Assembly (NCBI RefSeq): GCF_030815985.1
Contig: NZ_JAUSXM010000001.1
Coordinates: 4,898,001 to 4,962,000 of the forward strand
DNA from: Paenibacillus sp. W2I17
GTDB taxonomy: Bacteria; Bacillota; Bacilli; Paenibacillales; Paenibacillaceae
DNA length: 64,000 bases
Reading direction: 5' to 3'
Shown piece by piece: positions 27,189 to 34,775 of the stretch (position 1 is its first letter; every line of letters starts with the position of its first letter). The notes under the pieces were generated by a model. It had not been told where the DNA came from and did not search any database. It saw only the letters and a list, made by a program, of their open reading frames with translations. A program made the position numbers and the translations under genes.

Positions 27189-27767
27189 TCAACTCATCTT
27201 CCGCCCAAGCTGTTCAATCTTATCCAGCCAATTCTTTCTCTGTTCATCTGACTTCTTACCAACTTGATCTACAGTTGTTATCCGCACAGGTTTGATGCCG
27301 GTGAGTCCAAATGTGGAGATTTTCATCATTTTATGTGCGGGCTCACCTTGGAACCATTTGAAATACCAGCTTGGGCCATCCATGGTAGTGATCATGCGGG
27401 CGGTGCGGCCTTTGAGCAGCTGATCCGGGAAAGGTTTTCCTTTTTGATACTTGAAGGCATAACCTGGCATGAAGATTCGGTCAACGAAACCTTTCAGCAG
27501 GGCAGGTGGTCCTCCCCACCAGATTGGGAACACCCATACGAGATGCTCGGCCCACTTGATCGCTTCTTGGGCTTGTAGCAAATCCGGTTCGAGTGGAAGT
27601 TTATTACGATATCCTCCCTCCAGATTCATGTTGAACGCCAACTCGTTCAGGGTGATCATGCGGACGTCGGCACCAGCCTGCACCGCACCTTTGCGGTACG
27701 CCTCGGCGATTGAGCCGTTATAACTGGGTGAGACGGGATTGCCTTGAATAATTAATATTTTTTTCAT
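27189..27767 (-). CDS. NAD(P)H:quinone oxidoreductase, flavodoxin fold
   Basis: A 192-residue cytoplasmic flavoprotein of the NQO/KefF/MdaB type that reduces quinones by two electrons. ILIIQGNPVSPSYNGSIAEA is the FMN phosphate loop region, LVWVFPIWWGGPPALLKGFVDR is the family-typical block, and GYAFKYQKG follows. The ATG at 27767 gives the normal N-terminus; a GTG four codons earlier lacks spacing to the AGGA. A site matching the TetR operator at 28677 lies just upstream (27793-27810), so it is probably repressed by the TetR protein encoded next door. Confidence 0.9.
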   Translation of the reverse strand: MKKILIIQGNPVSPSYNGSIAEAYRKGAVQAGADVRMITLNELAFNMNLEGGYRNKLPLEPDLLQAQEAIKWAEHLVWVFPIWWGGPPALLKGFVDRIFMPGYAFKYQKGKPFPDQLLKGRTARMITTMDGPSWYFKWFQGEPAHKMMKISTFGLTGIKPVRITTVDQVGKKSDEQRKNWLDKIEQLGRKMS

Positions 27768-27792
27768 GGAAGATGACACGTCCTGACTATTT

Positions 27793-27810
27793 TAGTTAAT
27801 GAACACTAAC
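27793..27810. promoter_or_regulatory. Likely TetR operator upstream of the quinone oxidoreductase
   Basis: TAGTTAATGAACACTAAC agrees at 14 of 18 positions with the palindrome upstream of the tetR gene (28677-28694), including both outer half-site ends. Confidence 0.7.
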
Positions 27811-27950
27811 CTCATGTGCAAAAAGAAAAGGTCACGTGTGACCCGGTAATCCATTCTTATATCCTGATGGTATGCTGACGATTCTCTTTTAGAAGTTGTT
27901 CAAAGAGTCCGTTTTTGATTACAAATCATGCCTAGCGGCATCATCCGCAT

Positions 27951-28078
27951 CGAAGATGGGATTCAGCCGAAATAAGCGGAAACTTACGAAGGTTGTTTCC
28001 TTCGGAAACAATGTAGTTGCTCACGCCGTTTTCCCTACGCTCCGCTACTCCATTTCTAGCTTCATCCCATTTCCATCG
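27951..28078. repeat. Nested inverted repeat between the two leftward genes
   Basis: Three nested pairings are visible: 27951-27967 with 28059-28078 (imperfect), AGCGGA 27975-27980 with TCCGCT 28041-28046, and the hairpin TTGTTTCC/GGAAACAA at 27993-28011. It abuts the tetR stop codon. It resembles a REP- or MITE-like folded repeat and may also act as the tetR terminator. Confidence 0.5.
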
Positions 28079-28669
28079 TTACTCCTGAGGTAAGTGCCCC
28101 AACATCGATGCAAGACGGTGAACCGTTTCCCCCGTATAAGGTACCAACAGCTCCGGTAGTTCACCTTGCATACTGGAGACCGCCATACGTGTAATTGCAC
28201 CGATCACCAGCACGGCTGTGAGCCGTGAATCCTGCTGAGGCAGTTCGCCCCGCATCATTCCCTGATCAATCAGATCCATTAACGCATCCAATGGCTGACG
28301 GTAATCCTCGCTGCTTCCGGCTTCAATGAATATTTCATGATTCTGTGAAATCAGCAGCAGTCCGTAGGGATCTTCATCATGCAGATGGAGAACCTCGGTA
28401 ATCAGTTGCTTGAAGCGTTCCAACACCGGACCTTCCTGTCGAACATACCCGTCAATCAGTGCAGTATAGTCCGCGCAGTATTGGGTGAAGGCTTCCAGAG
28501 CAACGGCATCTTTGTTTTTAAAATGTTTGTAGATCGCCGCATCGGTTACTCCGGCGGCGTCACCGATCTCTTTGACGGATATGCCGTCAACGCCTTTGGT
28601 TGCGAACAAGCGCATCGCCGCTTGTAGGATATCTTTCTTTTTGCTATCCACATGAGATTTGTTCTTCAT
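28079..28669 (-). CDS. TetR/AcrR-family regulator
   Basis: A 196-residue repressor. The N-terminal helix-turn-helix reads ILQAAMRLFATKGVDGISVKEI in part, then GVTDAAIYKHFKNKDAV. The C-terminal ligand domain is helical with a QNHEIF and Met-rich region. I chose the ATG at 28669, which starts the usual MKNKSHVDSKKKDIL N-terminus; the long upstream extension is not TetR-like. A perfect TAGTAA/TTACTA palindrome lies 8 bp upstream, so autoregulation is likely, and a matching site precedes the quinone oxidoreductase gene. Confidence 0.9.
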   Translation of the reverse strand: MKNKSHVDSKKKDILQAAMRLFATKGVDGISVKEIGDAAGVTDAAIYKHFKNKDAVALEAFTQYCADYTALIDGYVRQEGPVLERFKQLITEVLHLHDEDPYGLLLISQNHEIFIEAGSSEDYRQPLDALMDLIDQGMMRGELPQQDSRLTAVLVIGAITRMAVSSMQGELPELLVPYTGETVHRLASMLGHLPQE

Positions 28670-28676
28670 GATTGTA

Positions 28677-28694
28677 TAGTAAGTGATTACTAAC
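28677..28694. promoter_or_regulatory. TetR autoregulatory operator
   Basis: TAGTAAGTGATTACTAAC. Positions 28677-28692 are a perfect palindrome with 6-bp arms, 8 bp before the tetR start codon. Confidence 0.75.
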
Positions 28695-28829
28695 CAAAAT
28701 GCAATAAGCAATTTTGAAACTTTGAATTGAGACACTGAATAAGCGCTTATGACCAAAGCTTGCAGGCTTGTGAGCGGCAACGTATGATGAATAGAAATCA
28801 TAATCGGAGTAGCAGGGAGAACGAAATGG

Positions 28830-29813
28830 ATGGTGGGTAGCGTGAACGAAGAGTTGGATGCATACAGCTGGGTGACGCCCGAAGGAATGCTGAATGATCA
28901 ATATATAACAAGCCGTGAACAGTTGTATAAAGGAATGAACGGACGATATGTGGAGCGATTCGCTGTTCCTAGCGGTGAAAGTTATATTTTCAAACCACTG
29001 ACGAATCCTGCGCAGCATGGACGGGAACGATGGACGTACGAGCGTGTGATGTCTGGTCTACCTCCAATCTATCCGCAACTCATTGCAGCGTCGGATCTTA
29101 CCATTGCTCCAGCAAAGAGCTGGATGATCTACGAGGATCTGGGGCAACTGGTGCATGATTCGCAAGAAGCGACGATGCTCGGCGCAGCGGCACATATGGC
29201 AGCATGGCATGCATTGCCTGTTACGAATTGGAGCGAACTGCCTCGCGTGGGTCAGAAACCGTCCATTCGCACAATGTTGGATGAGTTGCAAATGCATAGG
29301 CAATCTACCGATGAACTGTTATCCAGATTGGATATGCAGCTATCCGCATCCGATTGGGATAAGATCACCAGGTTGATCCTCACGGCAGAGGAAGAACTTC
29401 CAACCGTTTTGTGTCACGGAGATTTGCATCCGGGTAACATGGCGGAGGTGGCCGGCAGACTGGTCATCTTGGACTGGGAGCATGCCCATCTGAATACTCC
29501 GCTGTGGGACGTAGTTCATCTGGTGGATCTCTCGCATCCGCTGTTTCCCAGAACGGTTATGCCTGCTTTGCGAGAGCGAGTTATAGATGTGTATTTGGAC
29601 AAACTGGGGAGCCTGGGCATGCAGATTGAACGGGTTTCTTTTGCAGGATGGTACGATGCCTATGCTATTGTATTCTCACTCTGGATGCTGCGTTTGATTG
29701 ATGGTGACCTGAGAAGTGAGGAATGTGTGTGGCCGAAGAAACAGTTGAGTAACCAGTGGTATGAGACGGCAGCGACGCTGGAACAGTGTATGAAGCACAT
29801 GGGTGAGGAATAG
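28830..29813 (+). CDS. Aminoglycoside-phosphotransferase-like kinase (APH family)
   Basis: A 327-residue kinase-fold protein. The catalytic loop is LCHGDLHPGNM (about residue 201) and the metal-binding block is LVILDWEHAHLNTPLWDV. The N-lobe is weak in sequence, as is common. Members phosphorylate antibiotics, sugars, choline or homoserine; nothing here fixes the substrate. The start at 28830 has GGGAGA 9 nt upstream. It is followed after 19 nt by a glycosyltransferase gene, so the two probably form one operon. A cell-envelope role is as likely as resistance. Confidence 0.8.
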   Translation: MVGSVNEELDAYSWVTPEGMLNDQYITSREQLYKGMNGRYVERFAVPSGESYIFKPLTNPAQHGRERWTYERVMSGLPPIYPQLIAASDLTIAPAKSWMIYEDLGQLVHDSQEATMLGAAAHMAAWHALPVTNWSELPRVGQKPSIRTMLDELQMHRQSTDELLSRLDMQLSASDWDKITRLILTAEEELPTVLCHGDLHPGNMAEVAGRLVILDWEHAHLNTPLWDVVHLVDLSHPLFPRTVMPALRERVIDVYLDKLGSLGMQIERVSFAGWYDAYAIVFSLWMLRLIDGDLRSEECVWPKKQLSNQWYETAATLEQCMKHMGEE

Positions 29814-29832
29814 AAATGAGGGGTGAGAAGCT

Positions 29833-30831
29833 TTGCGTAAAGTCGGACTTGTTATGCGTAAAATTCAATTTACAGAAGCTCAGGGGCCACGCGTATTTGC
29901 GGATCGGCTGAAGCAGATTGGTCTGGAGCTGGGCGTGGATATCGTGTTCATCTCGCCGGAGCGTCATGTCAGCGGATACGACTGGTTGCCGGGTTATGAG
30001 CATGAGAAAGGTGACCTGGTGAACTACGATATCGTGCTGGACCAGATTCATAGCCAAAATATAGAGCATGTCATCTACACCGTATCCGGGTTTACGTTTT
30101 TGAAGATGTTCTTACCAAAGAGTGTATTGTTCCCGCACAGTTTCCCCGATCCCGCGCTAACGGGATATGAGATGATGAAGCCATTTTATACGATGGTGGA
30201 TAAAGCAATTGTGCAGACGGAGTTTTTGAAAACAGAGCTGGGTCGCAATTTCGGCGTACATGACGTGAACGTCATCCCGATTGGCTTTAGCGAAGAGCTG
30301 GCGAACCGGCACTATGACCCAAGTCAGGTTGTGCATAATCGGGTGCTCTGGATCGGTCGGGATGAGGCGAACCGTCGCCCTGACCTGGTCCTGGAATATG
30401 CCCGGCAGAACCCGGACAAGGAAGTGTATATGGTGTTCGGCGGTGTGCGCTATCAGGAAACTATGAAGAAGTACGACATTCCTGCCAATGTGAAGCTGAA
30501 GTTTGCGCTCACGCAGGATGAGATATTTACTTTGATGAACTCATCCAAGGTGTATTGGAACTGTTCGGCCTTTGATACGTTTGGGATGCCGCTGACGGAA
30601 GCGATGGCGATGGGTAAAATGGTCGTGAAACCGGAGCACGCGTGTTACGGACACATTCGATCCACGCATGCCTTTGCAGGCAATGAGGACAATTGGTTTG
30701 AACTGGTGAACATGGCTGCGGCTGCGCCGCGCAGTGTGTCAGAAGACAACCGTGAGTATGCGTTTGGTGCTTTTTCGCGTACGAAGATGAAAGAAGGATA
30801 CCGGAACTTTTTCTCGGATTGGTTGAAGTAA
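29833..30831 (+). CDS. Glycosyltransferase, GT-B fold (GT4-like)
   Basis: A 332-residue cytoplasmic glycosyltransferase. The C-terminal half has the nucleotide-sugar part: RVLWIGRDEANRRPDLVLEYA, then SSKVYWNCSAFDTFGMPLTEAMAMGKMVV, where the second E (LTEAMAMG) fits the GT4 E-x7-E pattern. The N-terminal half is shorter than in most GT4 enzymes. The start is TTG at 29833 after GAGGGGTGA. Donor and acceptor are unknown. It is probably cotranscribed with the phosphotransferase-like gene before it and the small membrane gene after it. Confidence 0.8.
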   Translation: MRKVGLVMRKIQFTEAQGPRVFADRLKQIGLELGVDIVFISPERHVSGYDWLPGYEHEKGDLVNYDIVLDQIHSQNIEHVIYTVSGFTFLKMFLPKSVLFPHSFPDPALTGYEMMKPFYTMVDKAIVQTEFLKTELGRNFGVHDVNVIPIGFSEELANRHYDPSQVVHNRVLWIGRDEANRRPDLVLEYARQNPDKEVYMVFGGVRYQETMKKYDIPANVKLKFALTQDEIFTLMNSSKVYWNCSAFDTFGMPLTEAMAMGKMVVKPEHACYGHIRSTHAFAGNEDNWFELVNMAAAAPRSVSEDNREYAFGAFSRTKMKEGYRNFFSDWLK

Positions 30832-30884
30832 CGTAATGTCTGTAACAAAGGGCTTGATCCATCCAGCAACAGGAGGGGAACCTT

Positions 30885-31169
30885 ATGGAAGTACTGATCA
30901 TGTGGACATTGGGAATGTGGGCGGTGCAGCTGCTGATTGAATGGCTTATCTATCGGTTGCAAGGACGGCGAATGACGTGGGTTCAATATATATTGCCATG
31001 TGTGGCCTTGCTTGGCGGTGCCGTTGTAATCATGATCAGCATCAATATTGGCGGATGGAACGGCATCGGATATGCCCTGCTTGGCGCATCACTGGGTACC
31101 TCGGGAATGTTAACACTTATTACGGTGGCGATCAGGGATGTAATGCTTCGGCGACGGGGCAGGGATTAA
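30885..31169 (+). CDS. Small membrane protein, unknown
   Basis: A 94-residue protein with three predicted helices (about 5-22, 31-50, 57-82) and a basic end (RDVMLRRRGRD). The start has an excellent site, CAGGAGGGG, 8 nt before the ATG. It follows the glycosyltransferase by 53 nt. The size and three-helix layout recall YesK-like proteins of Bacillus, but I cannot confirm that. Confidence 0.7.
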   Translation: MEVLIMWTLGMWAVQLLIEWLIYRLQGRRMTWVQYILPCVALLGGAVVIMISINIGGWNGIGYALLGASLGTSGMLTLITVAIRDVMLRRRGRD

Positions 31170-31218
31170 TCAGAGCAGTAGCTACTGTGGAGTAAGGATG
31201 AATTGGGCGATGGGATGG

Positions 31219-31247
31219 TTGCAGGAATGCATTCGTCTGTGATATAT
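31219..31247 (+). promoter_or_regulatory. Possible promoter of the ABC-F leader
   Basis: TTGCAG, 17 bp, ATATAT preceded by TGTG (extended -10). It is weak by consensus but rightly placed ahead of the leader ORF at 31281. Confidence 0.35.
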
Positions 31248-31280
31248 TGACATTAATTATGACAGGGGAGGTGAAGACAG

Positions 31281-31442
31281 GTGAATCACGAGATGCTTAA
31301 CAACCGTATTAGCCAGCTGCCGATTGCTATGGCTGGCATTGTTCATACTTTTCTGACCAACGGGAGAAGTCTGTCCAATTTTGAATATACGGAAGTTAAC
31401 ATTTGCGAGAAGATGCCTGCCTTGACCTCATTCGGACGATAA
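31281..31442 (+). CDS. 53-codon leader ORF upstream of the ABC-F gene
   Basis: GTG start 8-10 nt after GGGGAGGTGAAG, 53 residues (MNHEMLNNRISQLPIAMAGI at the N-terminus), TAA at 31440-31442. It ends 24 nt before a strong terminator hairpin, which lies ahead of the ABC-F gene. Ribosome-protection ABC-F genes are often controlled by drug-induced ribosome stalling on a leader ORF that prevents such a terminator from forming. The peptide has no recognised domain, and it is longer than the usual leader peptides. It could instead be an independent small gene. Confidence 0.55.
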   Translation: MNHEMLNNRISQLPIAMAGIVHTFLTNGRSLSNFEYTEVNICEKMPALTSFGR

Positions 31443-31466
31443 GCGATATTGCTTGAATTCTGAAGG

Positions 31467-31496
31467 GCCGCGGAGCTAACCTCCTGCGGCTCTTTT
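31467..31496 (+). terminator. Terminator/attenuator between leader ORF and ABC-F gene
   Basis: GCCGCGGAG (31467-31475), loop CTAAC, CTCC-T-GCGGC (31481-31490), then TCTTTTT. The ABC-F start codon is 45 nt further on, and I see no promoter between them. Confidence 0.8.
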
Positions 31497-31540
31497 TGTG
31501 TTGCGGTCAGGATCTTCCATACCATAGGAGGAACCTTATT

Positions 31541-33622
31541 ATGATGATTATTAGCGCGCAACAACTGACTCAATACCACGGAGCACATCTGGTGCTGGAC
31601 GGCATTACGTTTGAAATTATGGAAGGTGACAAAGTCGCCCTGATCGGCCGCAACGGAAGCGGCAAGACCACACTTATGCGCCTGATGGCAAGACTGAACA
31701 AGCCAGATGAAGGGCAATTGATGATCAAAAAAGATACACGAATGGGATATGTGGCTCAGGTTCCAGAAGGATTGGATGACCATACCGTACTGGATGTACT
31801 GAGTCTTGGATTCAAGGAGCTTATGATATGTCGCACGCAAATGAAGGAAATGGAGCAGCAGATGTCCGATCCGGCATGTGCAGCAGACCCTAATCAATTG
31901 GAGCGCCTGCTGAAACGCTACGCGGCACTGCAAGACCAGTTCGAGCGTGAGGGTGGATACGAAATGGATGCCCGGATCGATCAGGTGGCGGACGGTCTGG
32001 ATATCGCCAAGGTGCATTATGGTTGGCGCTTTGGTTCCCTGTCTGGTGGGGAGCAGACTCGGGTGGTGCTTGCTTCACAGCTAATCGTAAGACCCGACCT
32101 GTTATTGCTGGATGAGCCGACAAACCATCTTGATCTGGAGCGGGTTGAGTGGCTGGAAGGATTTTTAAGAGAATATCCCGGCACCATTGTCCTGATCTCG
32201 CATGATCGTTATTTTCTGGATCGGGTCGTGAATCGAACACTGGAGCTGGAGGATGGAGAAGCAGAAACATCTGCTGGCGGTTATACGGAATATATGAAAG
32301 TGAAGGAACAACGGCTGTTGCAGCAATTCGAGGAGTTTAAAGAGCAGCAGAAGGTTATCAAAAAAATGAAGGAAACGATCCGCCAGCTGGAGGAGTGGGG
32401 CCGAGTTGGCGGCAATGAAAAGTTCTTCCGGCGGGCCGCTTCTATGCGCAAGGCGCTGGAGCGGATGGAACAGGTGAAGCGTCCTGTACTGGAGCGCCGT
32501 AATGCCGAATTCGATGTGCGTCCTACGGATCGAACGGGTAAACGGGTAGCGGTATTGGAACAGGTCGAGAAGAGCTATGGTGAGCGTGAAATCCTGCGCG
32601 GAATCTCGGGTCTGCTGGAATATGGAGATAAAATTGCACTCATTGGCCGCAATGGTTCCGGCAAGACGACCTTGTTCAAGCTGTTGCTTGGTGACGAGCA
32701 GCCCAATGCGGGCAAGCTGGAGTGGGGGGCGCGTGTGGATGTCGGGTATCTGGCTCAACAGGAGGAACCCACGAATCCGAAACTGAACGTACTTGAATAC
32801 TTCCGTCTGGAAGCAGGCGTGGAAGAGGGAGAGGCTCGCGGAATTCTGGCTCGATACCTGTTCTATGGAGCGGATGTATTCCGCTCGGTGGGACAGTTAT
32901 CTGGTGGGGAATGGACGCGCCTGCGTTTAGCTTTGCTGGTGCAACGCAAACCCAATGTACTGCTGCTCGATGAGCCGACCAACCATCTGGATATCGCATC
33001 GAGAGAAGCGCTGGAAGAGTCACTGGTTGATTTTGAAGGAACCGTACTTGCCATCTCGCATGATCGGTACTTCGTCAATCGCCTCGCTTCCCGTGTCTGG
33101 GAACTGGAGGACGGACAGATGACCGCTTATCTGGGAGACTATGAGGCGTATCGTGAGAAGAAGCTTGATTTGCAAGCTCGTGCGGCGGCGACAACTCAGG
33201 CTACAGCAGGAGTGGGTGTTTCTTCTCGTGGGAACGCCAAGTCAGAGATGAAATCAGGGTTAACGTCTGCGCCCGGCGGGACTGCCAGATCAGGAAAGAA
33301 ACCAGAAACAAACTCGACAATGAACGGTTCCACTGTTGCGGCTACCGAAGGAAGTCGTTATTATGAAGCTTCAACTGAATCAGGTAAGGCGATGGCCTCT
33401 TCGGCAGCAGCTGCATCGAAACATAGAAGTGGCAATGGCAACAAACCATCTGCGGAGAAGCTGGAACAGACGTTGGCTCGTCTTGAGGCACAGATTCAGG
33501 TGCTGGACCAACAGTTGGAAGTTGTGCAAAACAATCCGCTTGAACTGGAACAAATCTGGAATGATCGGGAGCAATTGTCCGCTGAATATAATGATGTTTT
33601 GGCCCAGTGGGCTGAGTTATAA
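31541..33622 (+). CDS. ABC-F ATPase (ribosome-associated, two ABC domains)
   Basis: A 693-residue soluble protein. Two Walker A (GRNGSGKTT twice), two signatures (LSGGEQTR, LSGGEWTR) and two Walker B blocks with LLLDEPTNHLD mark the ABC-F family, which acts on the ribosome E site rather than in membranes. The linker between the domains has the long helical pair with EEWGRVGGNEKFFRRAASMRK. A ~70-residue low-complexity Ser/Thr/Gly/Ala stretch (about 550-620) joins the second domain to a C-terminal coiled coil. The ATG at 31541 follows AGGAGG. The subfamily (housekeeping or antibiotic protection) cannot be settled by eye. Confidence 0.9.
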   Translation: MMIISAQQLTQYHGAHLVLDGITFEIMEGDKVALIGRNGSGKTTLMRLMARLNKPDEGQLMIKKDTRMGYVAQVPEGLDDHTVLDVLSLGFKELMICRTQMKEMEQQMSDPACAADPNQLERLLKRYAALQDQFEREGGYEMDARIDQVADGLDIAKVHYGWRFGSLSGGEQTRVVLASQLIVRPDLLLLDEPTNHLDLERVEWLEGFLREYPGTIVLISHDRYFLDRVVNRTLELEDGEAETSAGGYTEYMKVKEQRLLQQFEEFKEQQKVIKKMKETIRQLEEWGRVGGNEKFFRRAASMRKALERMEQVKRPVLERRNAEFDVRPTDRTGKRVAVLEQVEKSYGEREILRGISGLLEYGDKIALIGRNGSGKTTLFKLLLGDEQPNAGKLEWGARVDVGYLAQQEEPTNPKLNVLEYFRLEAGVEEGEARGILARYLFYGADVFRSVGQLSGGEWTRLRLALLVQRKPNVLLLDEPTNHLDIASREALEESLVDFEGTVLAISHDRYFVNRLASRVWELEDGQMTAYLGDYEAYREKKLDLQARAAATTQATAGVGVSSRGNAKSEMKSGLTSAPGGTARSGKKPETNSTMNGSTVAATEGSRYYEASTESGKAMASSAAAASKHRSGNGNKPSAEKLEQTLARLEAQIQVLDQQLEVVQNNPLELEQIWNDREQLSAEYNDVLAQWAEL

Positions 33623-33657
33623 GTCAGAATAGTATGAGCATAAGATTAAACAAGTGC

Positions 33658-33685
33658 GGTCGGAGAGTCTTCTCCGGCCTTTTTG
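33658..33685 (+). terminator. Terminator of the ABC-F gene
   Basis: GGTCGGAGA (33658-33666) pairs with TCTCCGGCC (33671-33679), loop GTCT, then a T-run. Confidence 0.88.
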
Positions 33686-33795
33686 AACTGGATTGCGTAC
33701 CAAAACAAAAGTAGAAAACAGTATGTTATTTCCTGCTTCGTTAATCGGAGAACGAAGGTAGCCAACATGTTCTTTATTACATGTCATGGTGAATA

Positions 33796-33914
33796 GAATC
33801 AATTTCATAACTCATTAAAAATGGAGTTTTGTAACTAGACATAGACAAATTAAACCATTTTGATCTATGTCTAGCCTTGATTTGAAGCAGCTAAAGGTAC
33901 TATGAAATTGATTC
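33796..33914. repeat. Nested inverted repeat upstream of the ATP-grasp cluster
   Basis: Outer exact 14-bp arms GAATCAATTTCATA (33796-33809) and 33901-33914; inner exact 11-bp arms CTAGACATAGA (33835-33845) and 33864-33874. No T-run follows the inner hairpin. It may be a MITE-like remnant or a regulatory dyad. The rest of 33686-34007 holds nothing I can name. Confidence 0.6.
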
Positions 33915-34019
33915 ACTAGTGTAACTTTTTTCCTTCTGATGCGTTAAATACGTTTGTATGAATTGAAACGGCTCACCTAAGAGCTCGCAAAAAGGGAGGT
34001 TATCGGTATCTATTATTCA

Positions 34020-34487
34020 TTGACGTATCGGAGTTGGTCGGATGATCGACAGGCGGAGACAGGGGTGCTGGAGCAGACTTCAGTCACGCGTGATGAACTA
34101 TTCATGCGCAAACTGGTGGATGCCACCTTGGTGAAAAACAAACTCTGGGCGCATCTGTCCAATGAATGCCAGGATGGGCGGGAACATGCAGTATATGTAA
34201 CGGCGTATGAGCAACAGATGCCGGATGAGTACGGTGCAGCCATTGCGGATGCTGCGCTGGCGATGTGCAAAATGTCTTCCATGTACAGCGCAGAGTATAT
34301 GCTGTGGAATGGAAGTTCGTTTCAGGAGTTGGAGCTTTCAGCGTCATCGACCTATACGATGGAGCTTGCCGAGCAACTGCTGGACCATTACATGGTTCGC
34401 GGTGGCAAGACGTATGAGTTCCTGTATTCTGTGCTAGATGCGGATCGTAAGAAAGTATTGTTTTATATGAAAGAGGTGGATCTGTGA
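34020..34487 (+). CDS. Unknown protein, first gene of the ATP-grasp/DUF350 cluster
   Basis: A 155-residue soluble protein that I do not recognise. It is mixed alpha/beta, with no signal peptide. The start is uncertain: TTG at 34020 lies 20 nt from the only ribosome site (GGGAGG at 33994-33999), while the in-frame ATC at 34008 is 8 nt from it and would give a smooth N-terminus (IYYSLTYRSW). A rare ATC start is therefore possible. Its stop overlaps the lipoprotein gene start, so it belongs to the same operon as the ATP-grasp ligase and DUF350 genes and may take part in the same modification system. Confidence 0.7.
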   Translation: MTYRSWSDDRQAETGVLEQTSVTRDELFMRKLVDATLVKNKLWAHLSNECQDGREHAVYVTAYEQQMPDEYGAAIADAALAMCKMSSMYSAEYMLWNGSSFQELELSASSTYTMELAEQLLDHYMVRGGKTYEFLYSVLDADRKKVLFYMKEVDL

Positions 34488-34771
34488 TGAGTGACCAAGA
34501 GCGGGGGCAAGCATCCAAACCCGGATCGAAAGCGAAGCTGGTTGCTTTCTCCCTGATGCTGGCGGTTCCTGCCGTGTTATCCGGTTGTGGCAGCAACAAT
34601 GATGAATGTGACCCGGAGTATGATACCGGATGTGAATATGATTCCAGCAGTGGGCACTATTACTACGGTGGGTCGTCGTATCGAAGCAATAAGGACAGTA
34701 ACAGCTCCTATAGCAAATCCAAGTCCAAATCAAGCGGCTTCGGTAGCTTCTTCCGCAGCTCGGGAGGATAA
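34487..34771 (+). CDS. Ser/Tyr/Lys-rich small lipoprotein (YgiB/DUF1190- or DUF4247-like)
   Basis: A 94-residue protein: basic N-terminus, hydrophobic stretch (AKLVAFSLMLAVPAVL) and lipobox LSGC, then an unusual tail rich in Asp, Ser, Tyr, Gly and Lys (DECDPEYDTGCEYDSSSGHY, then SYRSNKDSNSSYSKSKSKSS). In E. coli the ygiB-ygiC and yjfM-yjfC pairs place a similar low-complexity lipoprotein next to an ATP-grasp ligase, as here. The tail is a plausible substrate for modification. The ATG at 34487 is preferred over the GTG one codon before. Confidence 0.7.
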   Translation: MSDQERGQASKPGSKAKLVAFSLMLAVPAVLSGCGSNNDECDPEYDTGCEYDSSSGHYYYGGSSYRSNKDSNSSYSKSKSKSSGFGSFFRSSGG

Positions 34772-34775
34772 CCGG

